From assembly GCF_039929605.1 (NCBI RefSeq), contig NZ_JBDSQX010000054.1, positions 1-64,000 on the forward strand: a stretch of DNA of 64,000 bases. The letters run 5' to 3'. Below the pieces are notes generated by a model that saw only the letters and a program-made list of their open reading frames with translations, did not search any database and was not told where the DNA came from. The translations under genes were made by a program, and so were the position numbers. The DNA comes from Pelomonas sp039929605. GTDB lineage: Bacteria; Pseudomonadota; Gammaproteobacteria; Burkholderiales; Burkholderiaceae_C. Shown piece after piece: positions 16,205-25,944 of this stretch. Numbering within the stretch: position 1 is the stretch's first letter; every line of letters begins with the position of its first letter.

Positions 16205-18273
16205 AACGACTTGCACTTCGTGGCCTCCTCGCCCTGTGCCTGGGCCTCGCCGGCAGCGCGCAGGCCGCCTACACCGCCACGCCCAACGACTGGGCCTGCA
16301 CCAACAAGGTTGGCGGCACCTGGACGCATGGCCGCGCACCGTCGGGTTGCGACGCCTCGGCCTTCGGGCCCGACAGCTTCGTGCGCGGCAACTACGCCGG
16401 CACGCTGTTCAACGATGCCTCGCCCAGTCTCACCGACGAGCGCAAGCGCTACATGCAGGCCATGTACCCGGTCATCCGCGACGCCAGCGACCGCTACCTG
16501 CGCTCGCGCAAGCCGGAGGTGTCGGCACGCGAGATGGAGGCCTTCCAGCGCGGCACGTATGCGCTGCTGCGCCAGGAGACGTTCTGGTCGCACTACCGTG
16601 ACGCGCAGACGGCCGCGGGCCAGCCCTATGTGCTGAAGATGATGCGCGGCGACAGCGGCCACGGCCACGGAATGATGCAAGTCGACGACCGCTATCACTT
16701 CGTCCAGCTCCAGGAGGGCAAGGGCTGGAACATGATGCAGAACTTCACCTACGCCATCGACATCTATTTCGATGCGTGGCAGGCCGCACCGGCCGCCTGC
16801 CTGGGGGGTGTCAGTGCCCCCACGGGCACGACGGCCGAGGTCGACGCCTACTGGCGCGGCCGGGCGCGCTCGGCCTGGTCGGCCTACAACGGCGGCCCCA
16901 CCAAGGTCTGCCGCTGGCAGAACGCGGCGGACGCCAACGTGGCCAAGGACAACGGCTACCGCGACAACTACGACGCGCGCCTGTGGCTGCCCGATGTGGC
17001 CGACCTCGGCCGCGCCGCCAGCATCGACGTGAACTGCCTGATGGACAACGGCCCGCTGTGCCCCGTGCCGGGCGGCGGCAGCGTGGAGCCGGGCAAGCTG
17101 CTCAAGGTGGGCAGTGCCGCCTGCGTGCTGGTGGGCGGCGCGCTGGAATGCGTGGACGATGTGCGCGACGCCGCCTGCCTGGCCGGCCGCGCCAGCTTCG
17201 ACGACGCCAGCATCGACGACGCCAGCATCACGCAGGTCTACGTCGCGCAGACGGCCGGCTACACCCGCATCGACCACAACCGCCACCAGCTCTGCCGCGC
17301 CCAGGTGCCGGGTCTGCAGTCGCTGGCCAGCGCCGTGGCGACGCTGAAGCCGCTGGACCTGCGTGCCGCGCCCGACGGTGCCGTGCTGGGCCAGGCCCCG
17401 GCAGGCAGCTACCAGGTGCTGGACTTCATGGTCAAGGGTGCGGCCACGCAGACACGCCTGTACCGCATCCGCGCCAGCGTGGGCGGCACGCTGACCGACG
17501 GCTGGATCGACGCCGGCGATGCGCTCACGCATGCAGCCACGGCCGTGGCTGCCGCGCCCGCCGGCGCGGGCACCATCGCCTTCGCGGGCGACTGGGTCAG
17601 CGTCGTGCCCAACCTCAACATGCGCGCCACGCCGGGCGGCGCCTTGCTGGTGGCCATTCCGGCGGGCACGGTCGTGCAGGTCAAGGAGGTGTTCGGCACC
17701 GCCTCGGCCAACAACCTCTACTACCGCGTCGAGTACACGCACAACGACGGCCTGCTGCGTGAGGGCTGGATCTTTGCCGGCAACCTCTACCCCGCCTCCA
17801 CGCTGGCCAGCTGGGCCCTGCCGGCCGCGGCACCCAGCGCGCAACGGCATGCCCACTGCCCCAACGGCACGCGCTACGACGCGCACCTGCGCCAATGCAT
17901 GAGCGGCAGTTCCACCTACGGCCCCTTCACTGCCGCCGCCGTGCAGGCCTGCGTGGCCAGCGGCGGGGGTGCCGTCTGCACCGCCAACCGCGCCACCGTG
18001 GTGGACGGCGTGGCCCTCGCGATGCCCATCTGGAGCAAGGCCTTGGCGGCGGCCGCGACCGGCAACGGCGACTGCCCGCGCGGCGCCCAGCGGTCGACGG
18101 CGCACCGCTTCCACTGCACCGAGACCGTCACGCGCAGCGGCGCGGCCGAGACCGATGTCTACGGCCTCTTCGGCAGCGCCCTCGTCAATGCCTGCCTGGC
18201 GCGCTCGGGCAATGCGGCCTGGTGTCGCAGCAACCGCTGGCCGGCCGCCGCCTTCGTGGCGCTGCAGCCCTGA
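16201..18273 (+). CDS. Exported lysozyme-like protein with SH3 domains
   Basis: This 690-aa protein has a signal peptide (MKRLALRGLLALCLGLAGSA). The N-terminal half looks like a lysozyme/transglycosylase: LLRQETFWSHYRD could give the catalytic Glu, followed by RGDSGHGHGMMQVDDRYHF and SAYNGGP. Two SH3b-like segments follow (~380-440 and ~460-535, the latter with NLNMRATPGGALLVAIPAG). The C-terminal ~150 residues hold paired cysteines. A role in peptidoglycan cleavage is probable. The ATGA overlap with the PEP-CTERM gene makes this an operon. The antisense 1001-codon frame is a shadow. Confidence 0.82.
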   Translation: MKRLALRGLLALCLGLAGSAQAAYTATPNDWACTNKVGGTWTHGRAPSGCDASAFGPDSFVRGNYAGTLFNDASPSLTDERKRYMQAMYPVIRDASDRYLRSRKPEVSAREMEAFQRGTYALLRQETFWSHYRDAQTAAGQPYVLKMMRGDSGHGHGMMQVDDRYHFVQLQEGKGWNMMQNFTYAIDIYFDAWQAAPAACLGGVSAPTGTTAEVDAYWRGRARSAWSAYNGGPTKVCRWQNAADANVAKDNGYRDNYDARLWLPDVADLGRAASIDVNCLMDNGPLCPVPGGGSVEPGKLLKVGSAACVLVGGALECVDDVRDAACLAGRASFDDASIDDASITQVYVAQTAGYTRIDHNRHQLCRAQVPGLQSLASAVATLKPLDLRAAPDGAVLGQAPAGSYQVLDFMVKGAATQTRLYRIRASVGGTLTDGWIDAGDALTHAATAVAAAPAGAGTIAFAGDWVSVVPNLNMRATPGGALLVAIPAGTVVQVKEVFGTASANNLYYRVEYTHNDGLLREGWIFAGNLYPASTLASWALPAAAPSAQRHAHCPNGTRYDAHLRQCMSGSSTYGPFTAAAVQACVASGGGAVCTANRATVVDGVALAMPIWSKALAAAATGNGDCPRGAQRSTAHRFHCTETVTRSGAAETDVYGLFGSALVNACLARSGNAAWCRSNRWPAAAFVALQP

Positions 18274-18279
18274 ACGGGT

Positions 18280-19062
18280 ATGGCGATGAAAGCCGTCTTC
18301 GCGCTCGCGGCGTTTGCTGCCTTGGCCGTGGCGGCCGGGTGGGCGCTGCGTGATGGCGGCGCGGCGCAGCCCGAGGCACCGCCGGCCCCGGTGAAGCCGC
18401 TGGCCCTCCCCGGCGGCCCTGCAGCGCTGCCGGCCACCTTGGCTGCAATGGCACCGGCGGCCAGCGAGCCCGTCAGCGCCGCAGCACTGGCCGGTGCACC
18501 GCCCGCACAGGCGCTGCGCCGCCTGGTGAGCTGCTTTGCCGCCAACAGCTGCAATACCGGGCGGCGCGGCGCGGAGGGCCTGGACGAGCACTTCGAGATC
18601 GTTGCGGCGGTGCTCGCCCAACTGGATCGCCTGGTGGCCCAGGGCGACACCGCCGAGCAGGCGGCCTGGGCCCGCGAGCTGCTGGCATTTCCCGATGGGC
18701 ATGTGCAGGCCCAGGCACTGGCGCTCGCCGCCAAGCTGCCGCCTTCGGCCGAGACGACGGCGGCGGCCGTCACTGCCCTGGGGCGTATCTACGACGCCGT
18801 GCTGCTCGCCCAGGCCTACCCGGTGCTGCAACGCTGGCAGCAACTCGGCCTGTCGAGCGGCTATGACGACATGTTCGTCGGCCTCGTGCACACCGGCGGC
18901 TGGCGGGCGGCGCAGTCGGTGGCCGAAAACGTCGGCCCGTTCCTGAATGCCGGCAACGTGGGCCGCTTTGAACAGGTGGCGCGGCAGCTGCCCGCCGGTG
19001 CGCGCCAGCAGGCCCTGCTGCGCTCACTGCGCGACCATGAGCTGCAGCGCCAGGGCGGCTGA
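18280..19062 (+). CDS. Hypothetical membrane-anchored protein, third gene of the lysozyme operon
   Basis: This 260-aa protein has one N-terminal hydrophobic segment (MAMKAVFALAAFAALAVAAG), a Pro/Ala-rich linker (~28-65) and a helical C-terminal domain with a C-x5-C pair (VSCFAANSCNTG). It starts six bases after the lysozyme-like gene. I do not recognise the family. The layout fits a periplasmic domain tethered to the inner membrane. It could regulate or protect against the hydrolase, but nothing in the sequence proves this. Confidence 0.7.
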   Translation: MAMKAVFALAAFAALAVAAGWALRDGGAAQPEAPPAPVKPLALPGGPAALPATLAAMAPAASEPVSAAALAGAPPAQALRRLVSCFAANSCNTGRRGAEGLDEHFEIVAAVLAQLDRLVAQGDTAEQAAWARELLAFPDGHVQAQALALAAKLPPSAETTAAAVTALGRIYDAVLLAQAYPVLQRWQQLGLSSGYDDMFVGLVHTGGWRAAQSVAENVGPFLNAGNVGRFEQVARQLPAGARQQALLRSLRDHELQRQGG

Positions 19063-19089
19063 GCGCCCAGCACCCGCGCCGGCACCCGT

Positions 19090-20256
19090 TCAGGTGCCCA
19101 TCAACTCGCCGATGGGCTTGAGCTCGTCCACGCGGGCGCACACCGCCTTCACGCTGGCCAGGATGGGCACACCCAGCAACAGGCCGCACAGGCCCCACAG
19201 CCAGCCGAAGGCCAGCACGCCGATGAACACGGTGACGGCATTCATGCGGCTGCTGCGGCTGCTGAGCCAGGGCATCAGCAGGTTGCCCGACAGCGTGTGC
19301 ACGCCTAAAGCGATGCCCGCCACCAGCAGCACCATGTCGACAGTGCCGAACTGCACGAAGCTGACCAGGCTCGCGCCTCCGGCGAGCACGGTGGCGCCGA
19401 CGTAGGGAATGAAGTCCAGCACGAAGGCCGTGGCACCCCAGACGGCGGCGTGCTCCAGACCCACGGCGAGGAAGGCCAGCCAGATCGACAGGCCCACCGC
19501 GGCGCTGGTGATCACCTGCACCAGCAGGTAGCGCTGCACCTGCGCGCCGATCTCGTCCAGGGTCTGCACCGTCAGCCGCCGCTTGGCAAAGGTGGGCCCG
19601 GCGATTTGCACCAGCTTGCGCCGGAAGTGGTTGCCCGAGGCCAGCAGGAAGAACGCAACGAACACCACCACCAGCGCCTGCCCCACCCCGGCCAGCAGGC
19701 CCAGCGTGCCCGTCCAGAGGTAGTCCTGCAGGTTGAAGCGCGGGCGCTCGATGACCACGCGCGTGGCGCCGCGCGAATTCGTGGTCGGCGGCCCCCCGGC
19801 CGCAGCGGCTTGCTCCAACTGCGTGGCGGCCTTCTGCACCTGGGCCAGCGCGCCATGGCTGTCCGGTCGGCGTGCCGCCATGGCGGCGCGCACCTTCTCG
19901 GTCGCTGCCGGCAGCGATTGCAGCAGCGCACTGGCATCGTCGCTCAGCGTGTAGGCCGTCCAGCCGAAGCCGCCCACCAGGCTCATCAGCAGCAGCGCGG
20001 CCGCCAGCGCGCGCGGCAGGCGCAGCCGTTCCAGGCGGTCCACCAGCGGGGCGAGCGCATGGCTGAGCATGACGCCCAGCAGCACCGGCACGAACACCGC
20101 GCTCGCCCAATGCAATGTGTAGAGCACGGCCAGCAGTGCCAGCACCGCCAGCGAGAAGCTGCGCACACGCACAGGCGCAATCACCGGTAGCCGCTGAACC
20201 GGCGGCGGCGCCTCGCTGGCCACATCGGCTTTGTCGTGTGTTGTTGTGATGTGCAT
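19090..20256 (-). CDS. AI-2E family transporter (PerM/YdiK-like)
   Basis: This 388-aa polytopic protein has the AI-2E/UPF0118 pattern: paired N-terminal helices (FSLAVLALLAVLYTLHWASAV), the PVLLGVMLSHALAPLVDRLE segment and a C-terminal block with LDFIPYVGATVLAGGASL and PWLSSRSSRMNAVTVFIGVL. Family members export small molecules or act in ion/proton exchange; the name does not prove autoinducer transport here. It is divergent from the YihY-family gene. A small GGCACC/GGTGCC stem (19081-19098) overlaps the stop codon. Confidence 0.9.
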   Translation of the reverse strand: MHITTTHDKADVASEAPPPVQRLPVIAPVRVRSFSLAVLALLAVLYTLHWASAVFVPVLLGVMLSHALAPLVDRLERLRLPRALAAALLLMSLVGGFGWTAYTLSDDASALLQSLPAATEKVRAAMAARRPDSHGALAQVQKAATQLEQAAAAGGPPTTNSRGATRVVIERPRFNLQDYLWTGTLGLLAGVGQALVVVFVAFFLLASGNHFRRKLVQIAGPTFAKRRLTVQTLDEIGAQVQRYLLVQVITSAAVGLSIWLAFLAVGLEHAAVWGATAFVLDFIPYVGATVLAGGASLVSFVQFGTVDMVLLVAGIALGVHTLSGNLLMPWLSSRSSRMNAVTVFIGVLAFGWLWGLCGLLLGVPILASVKAVCARVDELKPIGELMGT

Positions 20257-20380
20257 GCCAAAGCGTAACGCTGGCCCCGCGCCGCGTGGGCTCGATCATG
20301 CGTGCTTGCGGCGTCCTCCGACACGCCGGCGAAGCGCAGGCCGACACGGCGCAGCAGCGCCCGTCACCGACCCTGTCCAG

Positions 20381-21256
20381 ATGCGTTTTCTCGTCCGCCA
20401 ATTTGCCCGCCAGACCGCCCGCGTCCTGCATGACCCCCTGGGTTTCGTCTGGCAGGTGCTCAAGTCCTTCCGCGCCAACCAGGGGCTGTTGCTGGCCGGC
20501 GCGGTGGCTTATTACGCGCTGCTGTCCATCGTGCCGCTGCTCATCCTCAGCGTGATTGCCTTGTCGCACTGGATAGAGCAGGCGCGGCTGCTGCAGACGG
20601 TGGGCCGTTACCTCGAGTGGCTGCTGCCGGGCCAGTCCGCCGCCGTGGTGGCCGAGCTGGCGCGCTTCCTGGCGCACCGCGACCTGCTGGGCTGGGTGCT
20701 GCTCGGCAGCATGCTGTTCTTCAGCTCGCTGGCGTTCTCGGTGTTGGAGAGCGCGATGCAGGGCATCTTTCATCACCGCCGCAAAACCAACCGCCGGCAC
20801 TTCCTCGTCTCGGCCCTCATTCCCTACGTCTACATCCTGTCGCTGAGCGTGGGCCTGCTGCTGGTGACGCTGGTGGCCGGCAGCTTCCAGGCGCTGGGTC
20901 AGCGGGAGGTGGAGTTCCTGGGCTACAGCTGGTCCTTGCACGGCGTGTCGGGCCTGATGCTCTACCTGCTCGGTTTCGCCGGCGAGGTGTTCGTGCTGGC
21001 CTCGGTCTACATGGTGATGCCCGGCGGCCGGCCCTCGCTGCCGCTGGCCTTCATCGGCGCACTGGCGGCGGCGCTGCTATGGGAGCTGTCGCGCCACGCG
21101 CTGGTCTGGTACTTCGGCACCCTGTCGCAGATCGGTACCGTCTACGGCTCGCTGACCACGGCCATCGCCGTGCTGCTGAGCCTGGAAATCGCGGCCACGC
21201 TGCTGCTGCTCGGGGCGCAGGTGATTGCGGAGTTCGAGCGCCTCGGCGAGGCCTAG
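20381..21256 (+). CDS. YihY/BrkB-family membrane protein
   Basis: This 291-aa inner-membrane protein matches the YihY/virulence-factor BrkB family (once mis-named RNase BN): LLAGAVAYYALLSIVPLLIL near residue 40, the KTNRRHFLVSALIPYVYIL segment and a C-terminal FGTLSQIGTVYGSLTTAIAV block. The function is not settled. I chose the ATG at 20381; the frame is open 50 codons upstream through a stretch that overlaps the promoter region of the divergent gene. DUF2809 follows about 100 bp later. Confidence 0.88.
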   Translation: MRFLVRQFARQTARVLHDPLGFVWQVLKSFRANQGLLLAGAVAYYALLSIVPLLILSVIALSHWIEQARLLQTVGRYLEWLLPGQSAAVVAELARFLAHRDLLGWVLLGSMLFFSSLAFSVLESAMQGIFHHRRKTNRRHFLVSALIPYVYILSLSVGLLLVTLVAGSFQALGQREVEFLGYSWSLHGVSGLMLYLLGFAGEVFVLASVYMVMPGGRPSLPLAFIGALAAALLWELSRHALVWYFGTLSQIGTVYGSLTTAIAVLLSLEIAATLLLLGAQVIAEFERLGEA

Positions 21257-21352
21257 CCTTGCCGAGGCTGGACGCAGCGACCCCGATGATGAGTGCCGAC
21301 CGCGCCTGATCTGCCAGGCACGGCATTCGTCCTGTTGAACGTTCGCCCAGCG

Positions 21353-21787
21353 ATGCCTCTGCCCGACTCCCCTCGCCCCGTCAGAACGCGCAGCCGATAC
21401 GCGCTGGCGACCCTCGGCGTCATCGCCATGGGCCTCGCCTCGCGCCACTGGCACGGCCTCTTTCCCTCGGGGCTCGGCAAATACCCGGGCGATGCGCTGT
21501 GGTGCGCCATGGTGTTCTTCGCCCTGGGTGCCCTGCGGCCTGCGGCGTCAACGGCCGGCAACGCGGCGCTGGCGCTGGGCATTTCCTTCTGCATCGAGTT
21601 CCTGAAGCTCTGGCAGGCGCCCTGGCTGGTCGAAGTCCGCCACACCACGCTGGGCCACCTGGTTTTCGGCCACGTCTTCTCGTGGCAGAACCTGGTGGCC
21701 TACGCCGTCGGCGCGGCACTCGCGGCAGCTGTCGAACTGGCCGTGTTCGCGGGTATGTCACGCCTCGCGGCGAGGCGAGGCGTTTGA
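21353..21787 (+). CDS. DUF2809-domain membrane protein
   Basis: This 144-aa protein has four hydrophobic segments and the DUF2809 layout: GLASRHWHGLFPSGLGKYPGD, LWCAMVFFAL, a central IEFLKLWQAPWL and the end block VFSWQNLVAYAVGAALA. No function is known. I chose the ATG at 21353 (MPLPDSPR); the frame extends 20 residues upstream. It ends five bases before the convergent 1358-aa gene. Confidence 0.82.
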   Translation: MPLPDSPRPVRTRSRYALATLGVIAMGLASRHWHGLFPSGLGKYPGDALWCAMVFFALGALRPAASTAGNAALALGISFCIEFLKLWQAPWLVEVRHTTLGHLVFGHVFSWQNLVAYAVGAALAAAVELAVFAGMSRLAARRGV

Positions 21788-21791
21788 GGGG

Positions 21792-24700
21792 TCAGCTCGG
21801 CGCCTGACCGTTCTCGGCATCGGTGGCGCTGATCACCGCCTTCACCGGCTTCAGCGGCCACGCCCCGCCCGCGCTGAACGCGGCCCAGGCCCAGCTCACC
21901 CACTTCAGCAGCGACGCCGCCAGCCACAGCGCCCAGCCCAGCATCAGCGCGCGGTAGAGCCACACCGGCGCGCTGAGCACCCAGGCGCTGGCTGTGTGTT
22001 CCGTGAAGCGGTCGTTCATCCAGCCCAGCAGATAGCTGCTCGACCCCGGGCCGGCGACGAGCAGGTTGGGGTAGCCCAGCAGGCCGGTGCGCAGCACCTC
22101 CAGCAACGCGCCGATGGCGCCGAAGGTGAGTAGCACCAGCAGCAGCTGCACGGCGATGCGCAGCGCGCGGTGGCTGCTGCCGGCGCTCCAGCGGCGGCGG
22201 GCTTCCAGCGCGCCGAACCAAGCGGCCAGCAGGGCCAGCGAGCCCAGCGACACGGGCGCGACGCCCAGCGCCAGCACCAGCCAGGCCGGCCGGCCCATCA
22301 GCCCCGGCAGGCCGCGCGGTGCCAGCCAGGCCAGCACGAGCGCCATGGCGAGTGCGCCCCAGATCAGCACGGCCGGGCCGATCAGCGGGCCACCGACGGC
22401 CAGCACGATGCGGTCCTCAGGCACGTGCAGCTGCAGCGCGTCGTTGACGCCGGGCAGGCCCAGCGCCAGGCCTTCGTGGCGCCACCAAGCGCCCATGCCC
22501 TCGGGCTGGCGCCAGCGGATCACGGTGCGCTGCGCGCCGGGCGTCAGCGGCAGGGCCAGCGCGCCGTCGCGCAATTGCAGCGCGAGCGCGGCGTTGTTGA
22601 TCGTCACGCCCAGCAGCTCGGCGCCGGCCGGCAGCCTCAGCGTGTGCGGGCCGCCGAGGCTGGTGCGCAGCGAGAGGTCGAGCTGCACGTCGGTGCTGCG
22701 TTCGCCCGGCGTCACGGTGGTCTGCACGCTGTCCAGCGTCAGCGTCTGCCCGGCCACACCGGCAGGCTTGCGCACGTCCAGCTTCAGCGTCTCGCCGGGC
22801 CAGGGCCGCCATTCGGGCAGCCATTGGCCGTCCTGCTGCAGCGCTGTCGCGGCCAGGCCGGTGGCGTCGACATGCCATTGCGGCGACGCGGCGAGCGTCC
22901 AGCGCTCGACCTGGTTGGGCTCCTTGCCGGCCAGCAACGTCAGCGTGTCGACCGGCTTGAGGCTGCTGGCGATCTCGGCCGCCTCCTCGCCACCGAGCTG
23001 CAGGCTGGCGATGCCGTCGGTCACCGTCACGCCCGCGTCGCTGACGGCCTCGCCCGGCAGCAGCGCCCAGCGCACGCGCAGTGGCGCGCGGCTGGGAGCG
23101 ATGCGCTCGATGCGCGTCAGCACCTGCCAACGCAGGCCCAGCTCCAGGCGGCGGTCCACGCGCACCAGCGGGGGCAGCGCGTCGCGTTGCGTGCCGGTGT
23201 CCTCGGCGCGGCCAGCCTCAGCCCCGGTCGTGGCTTCGCGGCTCAGCGTGATGGCGCCGGTGCTCTGGCCGCGCGGGTCCAGGCCGGCCAGCGTCCAGCC
23301 CTTGAGTTCGCTTTGCAGCAGGCGCGGCGGCAGTGGCAGTGCGATGTCCAGGCCGCTGGCGTTGCCCACGTCGGCGCTGAGCACGACCTGGTGCACGCCC
23401 GGCGGCACCGCAATCAGCAGGCGACCCTGGTCGTCACGCCGCGTGGCGGCGGGTTGGCCGTCCAGCGTGACGCCGCCGGGCTGCCAGCCGGTGCCCTGGC
23501 CGGGCAGCGGCACGGCCACCAGCGCCTGCGCATGGATCTCGGCGCGCAGCTGCACCGCTGAGCCCGAGGCGCTGACGAGCAGGCGCGCCAGCTCGGCGCA
23601 GCGCGGCAGGCAGTCGGGCGGCGCGGCGAGCTTGTCGCGCAGGGCCTTGAGCTGTTCTTCGCTGGGCACGGCGACCTGGGCTTCGCTCGGTTGGGGCGTC
23701 AGGGCCAGCGCCAGCAGCAGGGCGGCTGCGGCACTCGCAGCGCTGGGTGCAACGCGCGGCATGCGCGGCAGGCGAGGTGGTGTCCAGCCCGCCACGGCTG
23801 CGAGTGCCAATGCCAGCAGGGCCAGGCCGGCGAGCTTGAGCAGCGCCGTTGCCCAGGGCGGCAGCAGCCACAGGTCGAGCGTCTGTTCGGGCGTGACGGG
23901 GCCGCTCCAGCGCAGCGAGTGGGCGCGCCAGTTCCACGTCGGCACGCCGGGGCCGGTCTGCACGCGTGCGCCGGGGTCGACGCGGCCGAGGTCGCTGCCG
24001 TAGCCCGATGCCCTCTTCAGGACCGACATTTCCATCAGGATCGGTGGCGCGTGGGGTGCCGGCATGACCCGGATGCTGTCCTTGCGCTTGTCCACTTCTT
24101 CCTCCTCGACGGCCGCATCGGCGGGTGCCGCCCGTTCGGCCATGACCACGACACCGCCCTTGCGCTCCAGGCTCGGGTAGAGAGACTCCCTGATTTCATG
24201 CACCGCAAACGGCAGCAGCACGAGCAGCAGCACGCCGGCCACGGCGATGCGGCTGCGCGCAAAGATGCGCTGCGCCCGCCCGGCCGGCAGCACGCGCGCC
24301 AGCGCCGTCAACGCCAGCAGCCCGAACCACAGCGCCGCCGGCGGGCTGCCCGGCGTGTGCCAGGTCAGCGTGAGCGCCGCGCCGAGCAGCAGGCCCACAC
24401 GCCAGCCCAGCAGGCGGTAGGCCGCCAGCGCGGCGAGCAGCACGAAGAAGAAGTCCCACAGCGTCCACATCGCCACCCAGGCGCCGTCGGCGTGGCTCGG
24501 GCCCTGCGCGTGCAGCAGCCGCCAGCCGGGCGGCAGCTGCAGCGTGGCGTCGAGCCGGTCGATGCTCGTGCTCCAGCCGCTGGCGGGCAGGGCGCCGTCG
24601 CGCGGCCAGCGGCTGTCGGCCTCGATGGCGGCGCTGCGCTGGCGCACCTCGAAGCCGGCCGGGCCGTCCTTGGCGAGCCGGGTGATGGGCTGGTCTTCCT

Positions 24701-25868
24701 CGGCCAGTGCGGCGCGGCCGAGCTGGCCGGGTGCGGCCATCGATACGCGCGAGCTGGCGGAGAGCTGGCCGTCGAAGTGGTCACTGGCCGTCAGCCCGCG
24801 GCCATCGAAGTCCAGCCACAGCCGGCGCGTCAGCGTCAGCGTGTCGGGTGCCGGCTTGGCGTTGCCGCGCTGCAGCTCGGTCAGCTTCAGCGTCTCGCCC
24901 GGCTTGAGGCGAAAGGCCGGCAGCGCGCGCCAGGCCTCGGGCATTTCCACCTGGCGCGGGTCCACGCTGGTGGCGCCTTCGGGGCGGATCTGCCGCAGCG
25001 AAGGCACGGCCTTGACGACCCAGACCTCTTCATCCGGTGCGCCCTCGGGCAGCGTCAAGGCCTGCACCGGCACGCTGAGTCGCGCATGCAGCTGGATGCG
25101 CCACTCGCCTGGTCGTGCCTGCACGATGAGGCGGCCGTCCTCCGCCAGCCGCGCGGGCAGCGGGCTGTCCAGCTGCATGGCACGCAGGCCCGGCAGCAGC
25201 GCGGCGGGCAACTCCACCGCGCGGGCGCGGCCGGCCACGCGCAGTTCGAAGGCGGTGGTGACGGTCAAGGGCAGGTCGTCGTCAATGAGGCGCACGGTCT
25301 GCACGCTGAGGCTGTCACTGGCCTCGGCCGGGCTGGCCACGGCGCGCAGCCACAGCCGCCCCTCGCTGTCGGGCGCACGGGCCTGCGTCGCGCCGTCGCT
25401 GCTCACGACGATGGTGCCCAGGCCCGCCGGCACGGCCAGGTTCTGCGGCATCTCGGCCCAGGTAACGCGGCCTTCGACGACATGCGCACCGGGCGCCAGC
25501 CACACGGCCGGGCGGCCGCCCGCCTCCGTGACGGCCAGCGCCTGGCCGCCGGCCTTGACGTCCTGCGGCCACGCGCCGGCCTCGCCGGGCAGGGCCACGC
25601 GCGCCGGGGCGCCGAAGACCTGCACGTCGAGCTTGAAGGTGGCCTCGCGCGTGCCGGCAGTGAGCTGCAGCCGGCCGGGCCACACGCACGTCGCCCCGCC
25701 CTCGGCCTGCGCGGGGCAGCCCAGCGGCGGCTGCCCCTGCTGCGCCCAGGGCAGCCAGTCGCGCAGTGCGGCGGGCAATTCGGTGGGGCCTAGCGGCGCG
25801 GCAGGCGCAAGCGGGGCCAGCGCCAGCACGGCGGCACCGATCAGGTGGATGAAACGGTTCGACGGCAT
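21792..25868 (-). CDS. Large exported membrane protein, 1358 aa, unknown family
   Basis: The start is well set: GGAGGAGAACCC precedes the ATG at 25868, and a signal peptide follows (MPSNRFIHLIGAAVLALAPL). The first ~480 residues look like beta-rich periplasmic domains. A cluster of hydrophobic segments follows (~465-590) and another at ~680-760. A second beta-rich periplasmic part (~770-1150) repeats features of the first (GVTLDGQPAATRRDDQGRLLIAVPPG against the early VWLAPGAHVVEG), and about five membrane segments end it (~1170-1345). I do not know the family. A 64-residue stretch (about residues 101-165) has a close copy at 30.55-30.74 kb. The long opposite-strand frames are shadows. Confidence 0.8.
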   Translation of the reverse strand: MPSNRFIHLIGAAVLALAPLAPAAPLGPTELPAALRDWLPWAQQGQPPLGCPAQAEGGATCVWPGRLQLTAGTREATFKLDVQVFGAPARVALPGEAGAWPQDVKAGGQALAVTEAGGRPAVWLAPGAHVVEGRVTWAEMPQNLAVPAGLGTIVVSSDGATQARAPDSEGRLWLRAVASPAEASDSLSVQTVRLIDDDLPLTVTTAFELRVAGRARAVELPAALLPGLRAMQLDSPLPARLAEDGRLIVQARPGEWRIQLHARLSVPVQALTLPEGAPDEEVWVVKAVPSLRQIRPEGATSVDPRQVEMPEAWRALPAFRLKPGETLKLTELQRGNAKPAPDTLTLTRRLWLDFDGRGLTASDHFDGQLSASSRVSMAAPGQLGRAALAEEDQPITRLAKDGPAGFEVRQRSAAIEADSRWPRDGALPASGWSTSIDRLDATLQLPPGWRLLHAQGPSHADGAWVAMWTLWDFFFVLLAALAAYRLLGWRVGLLLGAALTLTWHTPGSPPAALWFGLLALTALARVLPAGRAQRIFARSRIAVAGVLLLVLLPFAVHEIRESLYPSLERKGGVVVMAERAAPADAAVEEEEVDKRKDSIRVMPAPHAPPILMEMSVLKRASGYGSDLGRVDPGARVQTGPGVPTWNWRAHSLRWSGPVTPEQTLDLWLLPPWATALLKLAGLALLALALAAVAGWTPPRLPRMPRVAPSAASAAAALLLALALTPQPSEAQVAVPSEEQLKALRDKLAAPPDCLPRCAELARLLVSASGSAVQLRAEIHAQALVAVPLPGQGTGWQPGGVTLDGQPAATRRDDQGRLLIAVPPGVHQVVLSADVGNASGLDIALPLPPRLLQSELKGWTLAGLDPRGQSTGAITLSREATTGAEAGRAEDTGTQRDALPPLVRVDRRLELGLRWQVLTRIERIAPSRAPLRVRWALLPGEAVSDAGVTVTDGIASLQLGGEEAAEIASSLKPVDTLTLLAGKEPNQVERWTLAASPQWHVDATGLAATALQQDGQWLPEWRPWPGETLKLDVRKPAGVAGQTLTLDSVQTTVTPGERSTDVQLDLSLRTSLGGPHTLRLPAGAELLGVTINNAALALQLRDGALALPLTPGAQRTVIRWRQPEGMGAWWRHEGLALGLPGVNDALQLHVPEDRIVLAVGGPLIGPAVLIWGALAMALVLAWLAPRGLPGLMGRPAWLVLALGVAPVSLGSLALLAAWFGALEARRRWSAGSSHRALRIAVQLLLVLLTFGAIGALLEVLRTGLLGYPNLLVAGPGSSSYLLGWMNDRFTEHTASAWVLSAPVWLYRALMLGWALWLAASLLKWVSWAWAAFSAGGAWPLKPVKAVISATDAENGQAPS

Positions 25869-25944
25869 GGGTTCTCCTCCGAGCACATGCTCGCAGTAGT
25901 GGCGCTGGACGCGGCTGATAGCTTGTGCTGTTTGACCACGCTCT

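Noticed and set aside
15886..18891. 1001-codon open frame antisense to the lysozyme operon
   Set aside because: No start signal and low-complexity Arg/Ala/Gly translation; the sense strand carries signal peptides, domains and overlapping genes.
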